DNA of 64,000 bases from Trichomonas vaginalis G3 (lineage: Eukaryota; Parabasalia; Trichomonadida; Trichomonadidae), in contig NC_067207.1 of NCBI RefSeq assembly GCF_026262505.1, forward strand, positions 9,516,082-9,580,081, read 5' to 3'. Each line of letters starts with the position of its first letter. The first letter of the stretch is position 1. Positions 1 to 9,229 of the stretch are shown one piece after another. The notes beneath the pieces are model-generated. The model saw only the letters and a program-made list of their open reading frames with translations, was not told the DNA's origin and made no database searches. The translations under genes and the position numbers were made by a program.

Positions 1-103
1 TCTTAAATATTTACAAAGCCGCCAACCACTTCACTAACGAACTCACTAATGTAAAAAATAAACGTTCTCACTATCGTTCTCACTAACGACTTCACTAATG
101 TTC

Positions 104-388
104 TCATAAATTTTCCTCAATATCTTCATCATCAGTGTTAACCCTATTGTAGTCATACTTGAAGCCATAAACTTTCTCTAACTTCTTAACGTACAATTTA
201 CATAACTTACCTTCGTCATCATATGGTTTAATGATATAACTATTTCTATCTTTATACACAGTCAATGAAAAGTCAACTGGTCTCGGATGTATTTGAAAGA
301 ACATGTTATGCTCAGGAAGGAAGAATAAATGTTTAAATGTATGTTTGTTATACTGTGGAATTCGAATGAGTTGCTTTTGTTCTGTCAT
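104..388 (-). CDS. TIR-encoded small acidic-tailed protein, A type
   Basis: A 94-residue protein of unknown function lying wholly within the terminal repeat, so the element carries it twice (second copy 21591-21874). I chose the internal ATG at 388 because related proteins in B, D and E start at the same place (MTKTIEI or MTEQKQL). They share the pattern FKHLFFLPEHNMFFQI against FKNLFFVPRENTFYQI, followed by a short beta-rich stretch and a tail rich in Asp and Glu. The A version is clearly diverged from the B/D/E version. Duplicate location and acidic tail suggest a regulator or DNA mimic, but that is speculation. Confidence 0.7.
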   Translation of the reverse strand: MTEQKQLIRIPQYNKHTFKHLFFLPEHNMFFQIHPRPVDFSLTVYKDRNSYIIKPYDDEGKLCKLYVKKLEKVYGFKYDYNRVNTDDEDIEENL

Positions 389-484
389 TACATCCAAATA
401 AAAAATTTCAGTAAACTTAAAAATAAACTTAAAAATTAATGATATCACCACCCTCACACGTATGAAAACATCCATTTAAATTTA

Positions 485-530
485 GGTGAAGTGGTGAGAT
501 CTCACCTCTTTTTTCACCTGTTTTTTCACC
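485..530 (-). promoter_or_regulatory. 46-bp AGATCT-core site, GGTGA version
   Basis: Palindrome GGTGAGATCTCACC (493-506) with two further GGTGA half-sites spaced exactly 12 bp apart on one side and one inverted half-site 8 bp away on the other. It lies between the TIR gene and the next inner gene. The same 46-bp architecture recurs in the other Maverick ends; see the finding on modular sites. Confidence 0.6.
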
Positions 531-547
531 CTGTTGAATTCATTGCT

Positions 548-784
548 TTATAACTCTCTTCCTTTCTCCAACTCTTCTAACTTCTTCCTAAGTTCAGCAA
601 TGTTGTCCTCATGAAGTTTAATCTTTCTCAAAATTCCTTCTTTATCTAATGGTTGCTTTATCTTTCTAAACTGAACTCTACCATCCTTCATAGTATGAAT
701 GTAAAAACCTTCTGGAATAATTCCTGATTTAATGTATTCTACCAAAAACTTTTGTTTCATTGCTTCAGTGACTTTAGTCGTCAT
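548..784 (-). CDS. Small coiled-coil protein
   Basis: A 78-residue protein of unknown function. I chose the ATG at 784 (MTTKVTEA) because it follows a T-rich tract and GAA directly before ATG, as in the homologous copies at 31730, 51946 and 41166. Residues 1-45 include GFYIHTMKDGRVQFRKI, a compact beta-like segment; residues 45-78 form a charged heptad-rich helix (IAELRKKLEELEKG), a likely coiled coil. It sits next to the terminal repeat in A and B and inside it in element D. No family recognised. Confidence 0.7.
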   Translation of the reverse strand: MTTKVTEAMKQKFLVEYIKSGIIPEGFYIHTMKDGRVQFRKIKQPLDKEGILRKIKLHEDNIAELRKKLEELEKGREL

Positions 785-832
785 TTCAATCAAATAAAAA
801 TTTTAATATTAAATAAAAATAACGTTATTTTT

Positions 833-1289
833 TCAGTAAGGAAACGCAGGAGTTTTACGATTTATTTGAGGAGTAGGTTCTGGTTTAAATGTTGGAGTCG
901 GTTTAGGAGTTGACTTTTGAACAGGAGTTTGTACTTCCATAGGTTCAGGAGTCATTGAAGGTTTTGTTGTGAAGGCGTTGGTTTTGGCGAAGGTGTTGGA
1001 GTTTGTTTAACTTCAGCTACTTCAGTATTATTTATAACATTTGCTTTATTTCTTTTCAACATCATTACTGCTCCTGCTGTAGCTAGCAAACCTAGTGGGA
1101 GACCATATTTATATATAGGACTTGACCAAATGCTATTTTTGACAGGAGCTGGTGGAACACCTAACCTTGGTGAGACTGCTCTTTGCCATTGTGCAGCTCG
1201 TAAGAAATATTCAATAGGTGCTCCATAATCGTTTGGTAAAGTTTGTTTCATAGATGGTGAAGGTTCCGAGAGCTTGATGAAGAACTCAT
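833..1289 (-). pseudogene. Proline-rich single-pass membrane protein (broken copy)
   Basis: Counterpart of the open 152-residue gene at 31223-31681 in element B. The protein has a Ser-rich N terminus, one hydrophobic segment (YGLPLGLLATAGAVMML) and a Pro/Thr-rich tail built of PTPSPKPTPS-like repeats. It lies immediately 3' of the capsid gene in the same direction, which suggests a minor virion or membrane-associated component (inference). This copy looks broken once. Confidence 0.7.
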
Positions 1290-1319
1290 TTATAAGCTTT
1301 AAAAATAAACGTTCATCCT

Positions 1320-2894
1320 TTATTCCTCACTGTCGTCCGTAGCTAAGTTATAGTCATCTAATCTTATTATTGGGATTCCATTAGCACGCACCTGAATGGC
1401 AAAGCAACAATCCCTCATAAATCCAATAAGTGGCTTTGGTACGTTTTCAGTTGCTAGTTCAATAGGTCCTTTAACAGACAATTTGTATGTTATTGGAGCA
1501 GTAGATGTTTGACCTTGCTGGAAGCAAAAGTCCACTTCTGTTGGAAAACCACATAAGAAATGTGTGTTGTCATAGCTATCCCATTTATGTTCCACACTAC
1601 CATCATCCACCAATGACCTCATAACATCTTCATTAAATCCAATATCATCATTGTTTGTATTGCAAGCGTTCGCAACCATTTCATAAAATACAGGTCCATA
1701 TGATTTTTCAGGTTCTGCAGGCATATTTCCATAAGCTCCCATGGAAAGCTGAAGATATTTAAACTTAGGGTTCTCAAAATTAACATAATAGTTGTCTTTC
1801 TTTCTAAATAGTGCCCAAATACTTTTAACATTAATAGGCGTATAAGCTGCTGTAAATGTTGCACTTGAACTATCTGTATTCTTTGAGAATGAACCGTCCA
1901 TAGGAATCCAATCCATAACTTTAACAGGAAAACATAAAGCCTCGTTTGTATAATGTTCTACAAGTTCTGTATAAATGTTAGGGTCTAAAGAGAATGACTT
2001 TGGATGAATGAAACATTCATTAAAATCCATCTTTGTTCGAAATAGTTGCTGGGTTACAGTTGTAATAGTAACTGTTCCACTAGCTTCTACTGCCTTCGTT
2101 ATCATAGTGAATGGTTCATTCCATGGAACAAATTTATTTGTCGGTGGATTTGAATCTGAAGCAAATGCAACTTTAAGAGTTGGATTGAAAGCAATGATAT
2201 CATTTACAGATATAGATGTGCATTGTAAGGCGTCGCTACTGAACTTTACTTTAAGCTGAATGTTTCCTGCAAAAGCTGGAATAAATCGAATAGCTTCTAA
2301 TGGAAGGAATCTTCTAACAGGAATTCTTAAACGAAGCTTAAAATCAAATGATTTTCCTGCTGTAATTGGACCACTAACAATTTGTCCTGTTCTGCATGTT
2401 CCCGAATGACTCCATACATCTTCATGTCGAGTCTTTGAGAAAACATCTACTTTCTTTATTTGTTCGGTAGTTTGTGAGTTTGAAGTTATATATGCTTCTT
2501 CTCTTGCGTTGTCTTGAGAATATACGATACGACCATTTGCAAGGATTTGATATCCAGCAACTGCATAGAAAGCGTCATCGAAACCAATCCAAAATCCTGG
2601 TGGGTTTGTTTTATTGGAACCTGAACCAATTTCTTTATCTACAATAAATTGACCTTCCATTTTATACGTAATGAATGTATTGTAAAGGTCCAACATATTT
2701 TCACCAGGAGGTGAGAGATTGAATGTTACCCATGTGTTATCTTTAGCAGTTCCAGGTTGTGATGGAATCTTTGCGTCAGAATATTTTCTATTAGTGTCAC
2801 CAATTTGAACTGCATTGTCTATGATATCGAAATATGAGCGAATCTGATGAATATGCTCTGCTGGAGTAAATTCGTTTAACTGTTCGTTCTGCAT
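1320..2894 (-). CDS. mcp: Major capsid protein (double jelly-roll type)
   Basis: A 524-residue beta-rich protein with length and position expected for the Polinton major capsid protein. It begins MQNEQLNEFTPAEHI; about residue 195-225 it contains IPVRRFLPLEAIRFIPAFAG followed by NIQLKVKF, the kind of strand pattern seen at the end of the first jelly-roll in this lineage. It is co-oriented with the upstream 144-residue gene and the downstream membrane protein. The start follows TTTTTATC and a short AT spacer. The B copy (29618-31192) is open over the same 524 residues. Capsid assignment rests on family length, beta content and gene context; a structure prediction would be decisive. Confidence 0.82.
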   Translation of the reverse strand: MQNEQLNEFTPAEHIHQIRSYFDIIDNAVQIGDTNRKYSDAKIPSQPGTAKDNTWVTFNLSPPGENMLDLYNTFITYKMEGQFIVDKEIGSGSNKTNPPGFWIGFDDAFYAVAGYQILANGRIVYSQDNAREEAYITSNSQTTEQIKKVDVFSKTRHEDVWSHSGTCRTGQIVSGPITAGKSFDFKLRLRIPVRRFLPLEAIRFIPAFAGNIQLKVKFSSDALQCTSISVNDIIAFNPTLKVAFASDSNPPTNKFVPWNEPFTMITKAVEASGTVTITTVTQQLFRTKMDFNECFIHPKSFSLDPNIYTELVEHYTNEALCFPVKVMDWIPMDGSFSKNTDSSSATFTAAYTPINVKSIWALFRKKDNYYVNFENPKFKYLQLSMGAYGNMPAEPEKSYGPVFYEMVANACNTNNDDIGFNEDVMRSLVDDGSVEHKWDSYDNTHFLCGFPTEVDFCFQQGQTSTAPITYKLSVKGPIELATENVPKPLIGFMRDCCFAIQVRANGIPIIRLDDYNLATDDSEE

Positions 2895-2920
2895 GTATTT
2901 ACTTCGATAAAAATATCTAT

Positions 2921-3355
2921 TTACTTCATTATTCTCACTCTTCTTCTTGGCATTCGTGGTGGAAGTTGTTTCTTGACATTTTCAATGAACTGTACATTCT
3001 CTTTTGTCTCAACTTCTTTCACTGGTGGGTCAGGGTTCTTTGACTCGGTTTGTTTTTCAATGAAATTCACGAACTTTGCAATAAGCTCTTGGTTCGTTAT
3101 TGAAAGTACATCTGGCTTCTTTTCTTCTGGTTCTTTTGGTGGCTCAGTTTGAACAGAAGGTTTTATATGGGCTTCGTGGACTTCACCCTTGCCATACACC
3201 TTAATGTTGTCGCTTTCTGCATTCGCTAATGGAACCTTTCTTTTTCTTACGTATATTTTACCATCTTTACTCTGACTTACGTAATAGAAAGGATGTTGTA
3301 TTCCTCTTGCGTCATTTAATATAATAGACTCTCGCTCTGATTTTGACAAGCTCAT
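2921..3355 (-). CDS. Basic-tailed protein upstream of the capsid gene
   Basis: A 144-residue protein of unknown function. The N-terminal half (HPFYYVSQSKDGKIYVRKRK) looks like a small beta domain; the middle is Pro/Glu/Lys rich and probably unstructured; the C terminus ends RMPRRRVRIMK, strongly basic. A 35-bp double palindrome lies inside the coding sequence in the variable linker (3166-3200), and A and B differ there. It stands 26 bp before the capsid start, in the same direction, so a role in virion assembly or as a core/scaffold protein is plausible but unproven. Confidence 0.75.
   Translation of the reverse strand: MSLSKSERESIILNDARGIQHPFYYVSQSKDGKIYVRKRKVPLANAESDNIKVYGKGEVHEAHIKPSVQTEPPKEPEEKKPDVLSITNQELIAKFVNFIEKQTESKNPDPPVKEVETKENVQFIENVKKQLPPRMPRRRVRIMK
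3166..3200 (-). repeat. Palindromic insert in the linker of the 144-residue gene
   Basis: On the coding strand it reads GTGTATGGCAAGGGTGAAG then TCCACGAAGCCCATAT. The B copy has a longer stem here (GTGCATGGCAC, then CGA). It belongs to the family of short GC-rich double hairpins scattered through these Mavericks. Confidence 0.5.
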
Positions 3356-3400
3356 TTTACATCGGTTAAAGTTTTAATTTTGTTTTTTATCTGCAGTCAA

Positions 3401-3661
3401 ATGACTCAGACAAGCCCTACGGACAAGACCCAAGGGGTCATAGATGTTGAAGCATTGAAGAAAGAAATTCGTGAGCAAATTTTATCCGAACTGAAGGAAC
3501 AAAAACAAGAACAAAAGCCAGAGAGACCAAAGAGAAAACTTAGTGAAAAACAACTTGCTGCATTAGCTGCTGGAAGACAAAAGAACCCACGTTTGCTGGC
3601 GAAGAAAGCTAGAGAAGAAGCTGAAGCAAAAGCTAAAGAAGCTGAAGCAAAGAAAGAGTAA
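3401..3661 (+). CDS. Lys/Glu/Ala-rich helical protein
   Basis: An 86-residue charged protein. The start at 3401 is chosen because TTTTTTATCTGCAGTCAA lies directly before the ATG, the element's usual start context. Residues 14-45 and 60-86 are strongly helical (EALKKEIREQILSELKEQ and EEAEAKAKEAEAKKE); the middle contains RKLSEKQLAALAAGRQKNPR. It resembles a small DNA-binding or scaffold helix and is divergent from the capsid operon, head to head with the 144-residue gene. The B copy is 28847-29107. No named family recognised. Confidence 0.72.
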   Translation: MTQTSPTDKTQGVIDVEALKKEIREQILSELKEQKQEQKPERPKRKLSEKQLAALAAGRQKNPRLLAKKAREEAEAKAKEAEAKKE

Positions 3662-3685
3662 ATGGTTTATTTTTATCCGAATTAA

Positions 3686-4541
3686 ATGTATAGACAAATA
3701 CCTTTAACTGTTGCGTTCAGTAGTGAAAACCCTGACGTCAAAATAAAGGGGAACAGAGTAACGTTTAAGTTTCCAACAGACTGGATTGTGAACATAAATG
3801 AAGAGAAGTACATTGGCATAACATCTATGTATATAACACGTGCTTTCAGAAAGGTTGACTTTATACTTCAAGTCGAGATAGAAAATGACGAACAGTCTTT
3901 AAGCGCCCAAAACATTCACATATACAAATACTTTAAAGACGATACAACATTGTTGCAATGTATGATTTCATTTAATGAGATGTTCGAGAAAAGTTCAACA
4001 TTGAAGTACAAACTTTACAGCCTTTACGTGAGTTTCTTGCACAACTGAAGGAAGAAGGTAGTCGGCCACAACTTATAGACTTTCATTATGAATTTAATGA
4101 AAATGAAGATGGAACTCATGACTGTCAGTTTGTTATATATTCACCATTCAATGAAGTAGCTAAAAAGAAAGAAAATCCATTACGTATAAGGTTTCAAATC
4201 TCTGAACCCAATGATGATTTCAAGAATGTTTTCAATTATGATGCAATGCTTCCGAGGAAAAATGAATTTTCAAAGATTGTAACACCTGATATTTGGGATA
4301 GAAAGCAAGCTATATTATATTCAAACTTAAGTAAGGGAGTTGAAAATGAGTTCATTGGTCATACAAGAACATCACCACTTCCTAACCCTAAATATTATAA
4401 ATTAACTGGCTTCAATCGTGAGTTTTGGATAGACATGTTCTCCACTCATGACCATAACTGCCAGTGTTCTTACCTCCAGACCATAAGGACTGTCTCTACA
4501 TTGAAGCACAACTCTTAAACTCTACCATCGCAGTATTGTAA
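3686..4541 (+). pseudogene. Beta-rich minor virion protein (broken copy)
   Basis: Counterpart of the open 285-residue gene at 27965-28822. Its N terminus (FPTDWIVNINEEKYIGITSM) has the same spacing of Trp, Lys and Ile as the candidate penton protein at 19805 (RHWVEYVGGEKAIEIRQV), which suggests distant paralogy. It follows the helical protein by 24 bp and converges on the polymerase gene. Minor capsid assignment is inference from beta content and context. This copy carries about one break. Confidence 0.6.
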
Positions 4542-4548
4542 ATGACCA

Positions 4549-4576
4549 CATGGGCTTCGCCCTTGCCGCTAGCGGC
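4549..4576 (-). repeat. Double hairpin between converging genes
   Basis: GCCGCTAGCGGC, then AA, then GGGCGAAGCCC, then ATG (minus strand). It sits in the short gap between the 3' ends of the minor virion gene and the polymerase. It could act as a bidirectional terminator, but the same family also lies inside coding sequences. B retains the second hairpin and part of the first at 27934-27956. Confidence 0.55.
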
Positions 4577-4621
4577 TTATTTTTATCATGAATGGTCTCA
4601 CTGCTGACAAAATAAATGACC

Positions 4622-7600
4622 TCAGAACTTCAACTTACGAATAAAGCTTGTTTTAGTCGTTATTGAGAAGTTAAACTTCTCTTCAAAGCAAGGTTGACAT
4701 GACTTACATAAGTCAAATCCAATCTCTTGACCATCATAAAGTGCTTTATATAACTTCATAACTGAACTCAGAGTCTTTGTCAAATTTTCCTTGCGGAACC
4801 ATTAAACCTTTATCTTCATCATAGAAACACTGAACAGAGTCAGGAAACATTTCATTAGCGGTTAAAGCAATAACATCTTGCTTCACGCCTTTCATTCTGC
4901 AGTGAAATGCAACTTCATTTAAATCATTCGTGAGTAAGTCTATATAAGTCTTCTTTCCACAAAATATTGACTTGTATGCTAAACTTTGTTTTCCAGGTGT
5001 TATTTCTGCGAAGTCAGAATGAAATTGACCAAGGTTTTTACCAATGAGAACTCTTCCATAACGTTTCTCAAACTCTTCAGCTAAACGAGGGATATCTTCA
5101 TTGTAGAGATGCATACTGTCCGTATCGCTATAAAAGATGTCCATTCCTAAGTCTTCAGCAGTACAGAATACTTCACACATTATTCTCTTCGACATTGATA
5201 GAATATTTACACCAAGTGGACAGAAGTTAAAGTGTCTGCAAATGCTTTTCGTTAGCTTGAAAATAGTTTTATCTGAACCATCCAATCCTTCAAACTTCAC
5301 TATATGGTTGTAGTTTCTGATGGCATATCTTATAGCATCTTTGTCATCTACTATGGTTATTTTTGACTCAATAGGAGATAGAATAGTTTTGCCATAAATA
5401 CTGTTCAGAATGAGCTTTATATTTTCTTGTAAAGGATTTCCTTCTTTCTTATACTTTAACCTTAACTTAAACAATTTCTTAACTTCATCTCTTATTCTCA
5501 TATCTCTGTTTCCATCGTAATAGTATCCTTGCAACACTTCACATTTGACACCTTGATATTTTATGAGGTCTTGTAATGTTATATGGTCAACATACATTAA
5601 ACAGCAAGTGTTTGAACTTCTGGGAACGTTAAGTTCTGGATTTAGTTCAGGGTCACAAACTATTAAAGGAAAGTGTCTATGTATTCCAATCTCTGTTATC
5701 TTAATGAGAACAAAGAAGCCAGACATAAACTTTTCACCAATGGGTTCCTTTTGGTCGTCATCGAATAAATGTCTCATGAGATACTCTGTGCTTAACATTT
5801 CTTTCTTCATAACCTTTGGAATTCCTTCTAAAGTATAAAGTCTCGCGATAGCTGAGGGATATAATGAAACAGCATCGAAGTCAGCAATGAGTTTCTTTTC
5901 GCTCTTTTGTTTCATGTTATCTGACAGCATACATCTTCCACCTTGAATACAGCGTGAAATAAATTCTCTTGGTTTATTTGAGAGGTCATATAAATTTCCA
6001 TTCGGGAAGTACACTCTGTTCTCAAACAATTTGTTAGCAATAGAACAAATACTAACGTAGTCATATACGTTTAAATCAAACTCTTTCAATAAGTCATTGC
6101 GGAACTTTACAAAACCTTCTCTTAAAATTCTTACATCTTGTTTGCAGTAAAATGTGCTATATTTTTCTAAGTCGAAATGGTTTTCATCTATTCTGCAACC
6201 TTTGATGGAATCTATGTTTTTCATGAATGTATCTGCATCCCGGATAAACTTACAAGCTTCAGAAATGACACCAATTCTGTTGTCATTTGCTAACAAAGTA
6301 CTGCTGTAGTAGTTATATGGAAATACTTCTTTCGGTCCTGTTTGTAAGTTAAACATAGCAGGAAATAGTTTAAGCTTCTTATTTATAACACTGTAAGAGT
6401 CTTTTATAATAAGTGCCCTTCCTTTATATAAGCCAGTTATTTGCATTGTTCGTGAACCTTTAATGATGGGAGTTCCTTTCACTTCTGTCATGTGTCTTAA
6501 GATGAAGTTTATATCATAGCTGAGGTTATGGAAATATATTAAACTCTTGTCAGGAAGTCGTTCCAAAAATTCTGTTGCACAGTTCTGACCCCAAATGCTT
6601 TCACTCACTGAACCATCTTCACTGTCGTAACATATGTTAAAAGCTTTATGAAAGCCATCGGTACTACACTCAAAGTCAGCAAAGAAAACGTGCTCAGGAA
6701 TGAACTTGCACTTATTTTTATTTACTTCTTTTGACTCGGCTTTCTTCTTCAGTTGTACACAATACTTTGGAGCATATGTCAAATCTTTAAATGGTGCAAG
6801 GTTCTGTTTATATAAGTCAGTCGTATATGTGAAAAGTTCTCCATAAGAAATAGGTTCGAAATATTTGCACTCCCACAATGTTTTCATAACATCCCATAGC
6901 GGTGTAGTTCTATCCATGCGAACTACATATTTGTTCTCTCTCATTGTATAAATCTTCATCTGTTTCTCAATGTTCATTCCACCACAAGCTTTGAGAATTT
7001 CTTTATAGTTTCGAATGAAATATGTTGTCATTGGAAGTCTTTCATTTAGCATGTAGTGGTCTTCAACAAGAAGTAAGTCAATAGTTCGAACAGTTTCACA
7101 TTCTTTTGGTATATATCTCTTTATTTCATTATGTCTTGAGTCATTGAAGTAACCAATGGTAACATTAAATGCTATACCTGTTGCGTCAAAAATTTCTTGT
7201 ACTTTACTTTGAGGAAAGTCTCTAACACGAATGACTTCTCTCATGTGGTCAATAGTTTCTTCATTTACTCCAGCCTGAATGCAAGCATAAACGAAACAAT
7301 TGTCTTCTGTCATAAGTGTTGCAGTTCTTTTGTTCAGTTCATTGAAGATTTGGTAGCGTTCAAGATTTATAGGTAATGTACAAAGATACTTCCAGAACTG
7401 ACCGCTTCTTTTCTTATAAAACTTCTTTTCACCAAGGATTTCATTCCAGAAGTCATCTATATCTTGTTTATCTCCTGTTTGCTTAAGTCTGTTCAATAAT
7501 CTTTTCTGTCTTTCTGTCAGTGTGCTTTCATCTCTATATGGTTTCTTTTTTGGTTTGCCTTTCTTTACATCTGACATTGTTAAGCCTTCATATTCTGTTA

Positions 7601-8376
7601 AATCATACATCTTTATTTCAGTAAGATTCTTTATGTTTGTCAAGAAGAAGTCATAGTGCATTTCAACAATACCTGCAGCATTTGCTTCTATCTCTGATAT
7701 AAAGTTCTCCTTCAAGAGCTGATGTAGTAATGTTCCAATATTATTGAGGTTTAACGTAGAACATTCATACTTTCCACCAAGTTTTATAACATACCATCCA
7801 TCTCTGTTGTGAGTTTATTTTAATTTTCTCTAAGAGTCTCATGAAAACCTTACCGAAATGTTTGTGTAAGTAGTCTCTGTTTGGTTCATCTAAAGCTTCG
7901 ATGTTAAAGTCAATGAGTCTATTGCCTGACTTCACATTTCTCTTCCTATTCTCTTCATCTTTCTTTAACCATCTCTCACCTTCTTTTGGTTTGTCGTCAA
8001 TGGAACGAATGACATCGTTAGCTTTGCGAACTTGTTCTATAGCACTTTTAAACATCTCTCTTCTCTGTTGTTTCAGTGTGTCGTCTCTCTTTCGTGTTTC
8101 ACCAACGTTTGCATTTGTTATGTCAAACATTTCTCTTCTTACTTCATGAGTTATTGAACGTCTATGATATAAGTCAATAGCAACGTCATTTAAAGGAAAT
8201 GCTCTTGCATTTATGAACTCATGAATTCTATCATAAGTTATTTCACCATTGTAGTCATTGAGGATGTCAGCGAGTGCCTTTTTGTTTGTTGCGTAATGCT
8301 TTGCAACATCTATGTTAGCTTCTGTAAGAAGTTGTTTTATTTCCGAGTGTTCTAACTTAGACAACTTCCGATACAT
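4622..8376 (-). pseudogene. polB: Protein-primed family B DNA polymerase (pPolB)
   Basis: Replicates the element by protein priming. Over the 989-residue open part (4746-7715): exonuclease motifs FFADFEC (about 344-350), FHNLSYD (395-401) and YCKQDVRIL (523-531); polymerase motif A DAVSLYPS (614-621), motif B NSIYGK (771-776) and motif C YSDTDS (862-867). Upstream, EDNCFVYACIQAG (137-149) and VEDHYML (217-223) have the Asp-x-Cys and His arrangement of an OTU-like cysteine protease domain. The first part of the gene (open frame 7765-8445) begins with a SAP/LEM-like helical segment and a highly charged region that could house the terminal protein. The gene looks broken about twice in this copy. 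Confidence 0.93.
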
Positions 8377-8468
8377 CTTTAGTAGGAAATAAAAAAATAT
8401 TTTTTTGAAAAAAATTAGATTAGATTTTTTAAAGTTATTTTTCAAAATAATTTAATATTTTTATTATA

Positions 8469-8942
8469 ATGAAACACATGCAAGATTGCAAGTTCTTTTC
8501 ATACAATGCTCTCGCTACTGCCATCAAGAATGAGTTCAATGGTGCTTCAAACGTTAATGTTATCTTTAACAAGAAGTTTGTGAAAGAATCTAAGTTTGGT
8601 CAGTATGTCAGACCATTAGCTATCGTCATTGACCGCAAACGTTATACTTCACAAGAGTTAGCAGTAGTTTTGAAACAAAAGAGTTTCTTCGTGAATGTCA
8701 AAGATACTCATTATACTGTCATAAAGAACTCTAACATTGACTTCTTCAGTATTGCTTTAAATCTTTCCGAACAGAAAGAATATAAGAAGGGTGAAACAAA
8801 TGTGAAATATTATCCTTCATCTCTGAAGACAATAACGAACAAAGATGTTATACAGAAATTCTTACCAAAGGTTGAAGAAGCTTCTATTGACATTGACGAA
8901 GGAAGTGAAATGGTTGAAGAAATTGACTCTGAAGCTATTTAA
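8469..8942 (+). CDS. Conserved unknown protein divergent from polymerase
   Basis: A 157-residue protein with mixed alpha/beta composition and an acidic tail (IDIDEGSEMVEEIDSEAI). It starts after TTTTTATTATA and is head to head with the polymerase gene, separated by about 90 bp of extremely AT-rich DNA that must hold both promoters. The B copy is 23548-24018, with moderate divergence in the middle (residues 37-80) and strong conservation at both ends. I recognise no family; the divergent placement suggests a replication accessory factor. Confidence 0.75.
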   Translation: MKHMQDCKFFSYNALATAIKNEFNGASNVNVIFNKKFVKESKFGQYVRPLAIVIDRKRYTSQELAVVLKQKSFFVNVKDTHYTVIKNSNIDFFSIALNLSEQKEYKKGETNVKYYPSSLKTITNKDVIQKFLPKVEEASIDIDEGSEMVEEIDSEAI

Positions 8943-8960
8943 GCAAAAATATATTTTTGG

Positions 8961-9176
8961 TTAGTCTTCATATGGATATTTTACAACAATTCCCCAATGT
9001 ATAAACTTTTCATACGCTTTTTCATAAGCTTTATATACCTTCAGAAATTTTGCATAATCTTTAGAAGCATTTAGATATTGTTTAAATGCTTTGTATGTCT
9101 TCAGAAATTTTGCATAATCTTTTACATGTTGTTCGTTCTCTTCTTCTGTCATGAGTTCCGAATATTCTAAATTCAT
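8961..9176 (-). CDS. Small protein with internal duplication
   Basis: A 71-residue charged, aromatic-rich helical protein. The segment KDYAKFLKTYKAFKQY is repeated as KDYAKFLKVYKAYEKAY, so the protein arose by a short internal tandem duplication. It occupies the gap between the 3' ends of the KilA-N gene and the 157-residue gene. In element B the same gap instead holds a 54-bp tandem array, so this position is a variable slot. Confidence 0.6.
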   Translation of the reverse strand: MNLEYSELMTEEENEQHVKDYAKFLKTYKAFKQYLNASKDYAKFLKVYKAYEKAYEKFIHWGIVVKYPYED

Positions 9177-9229
9177 GTTCTTTCATATGAGATAAAATTT
9201 TATAAAAAAATAAAATTAGCTTAGATTTT

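Larger units (their letters stand above)
1..565 (+). repeat. Left terminal inverted repeat of Maverick A (part)
   Basis: Nearly exact reverse complement of the right end of the element, from the fill at 21416 outward. It carries a small gene, an AGATCT-centred 46-bp site and short repeats of the type ACTTCACTAACGA. The outermost part, including the terminal hairpin, is cut off by the window edge. Confidence 0.92.
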
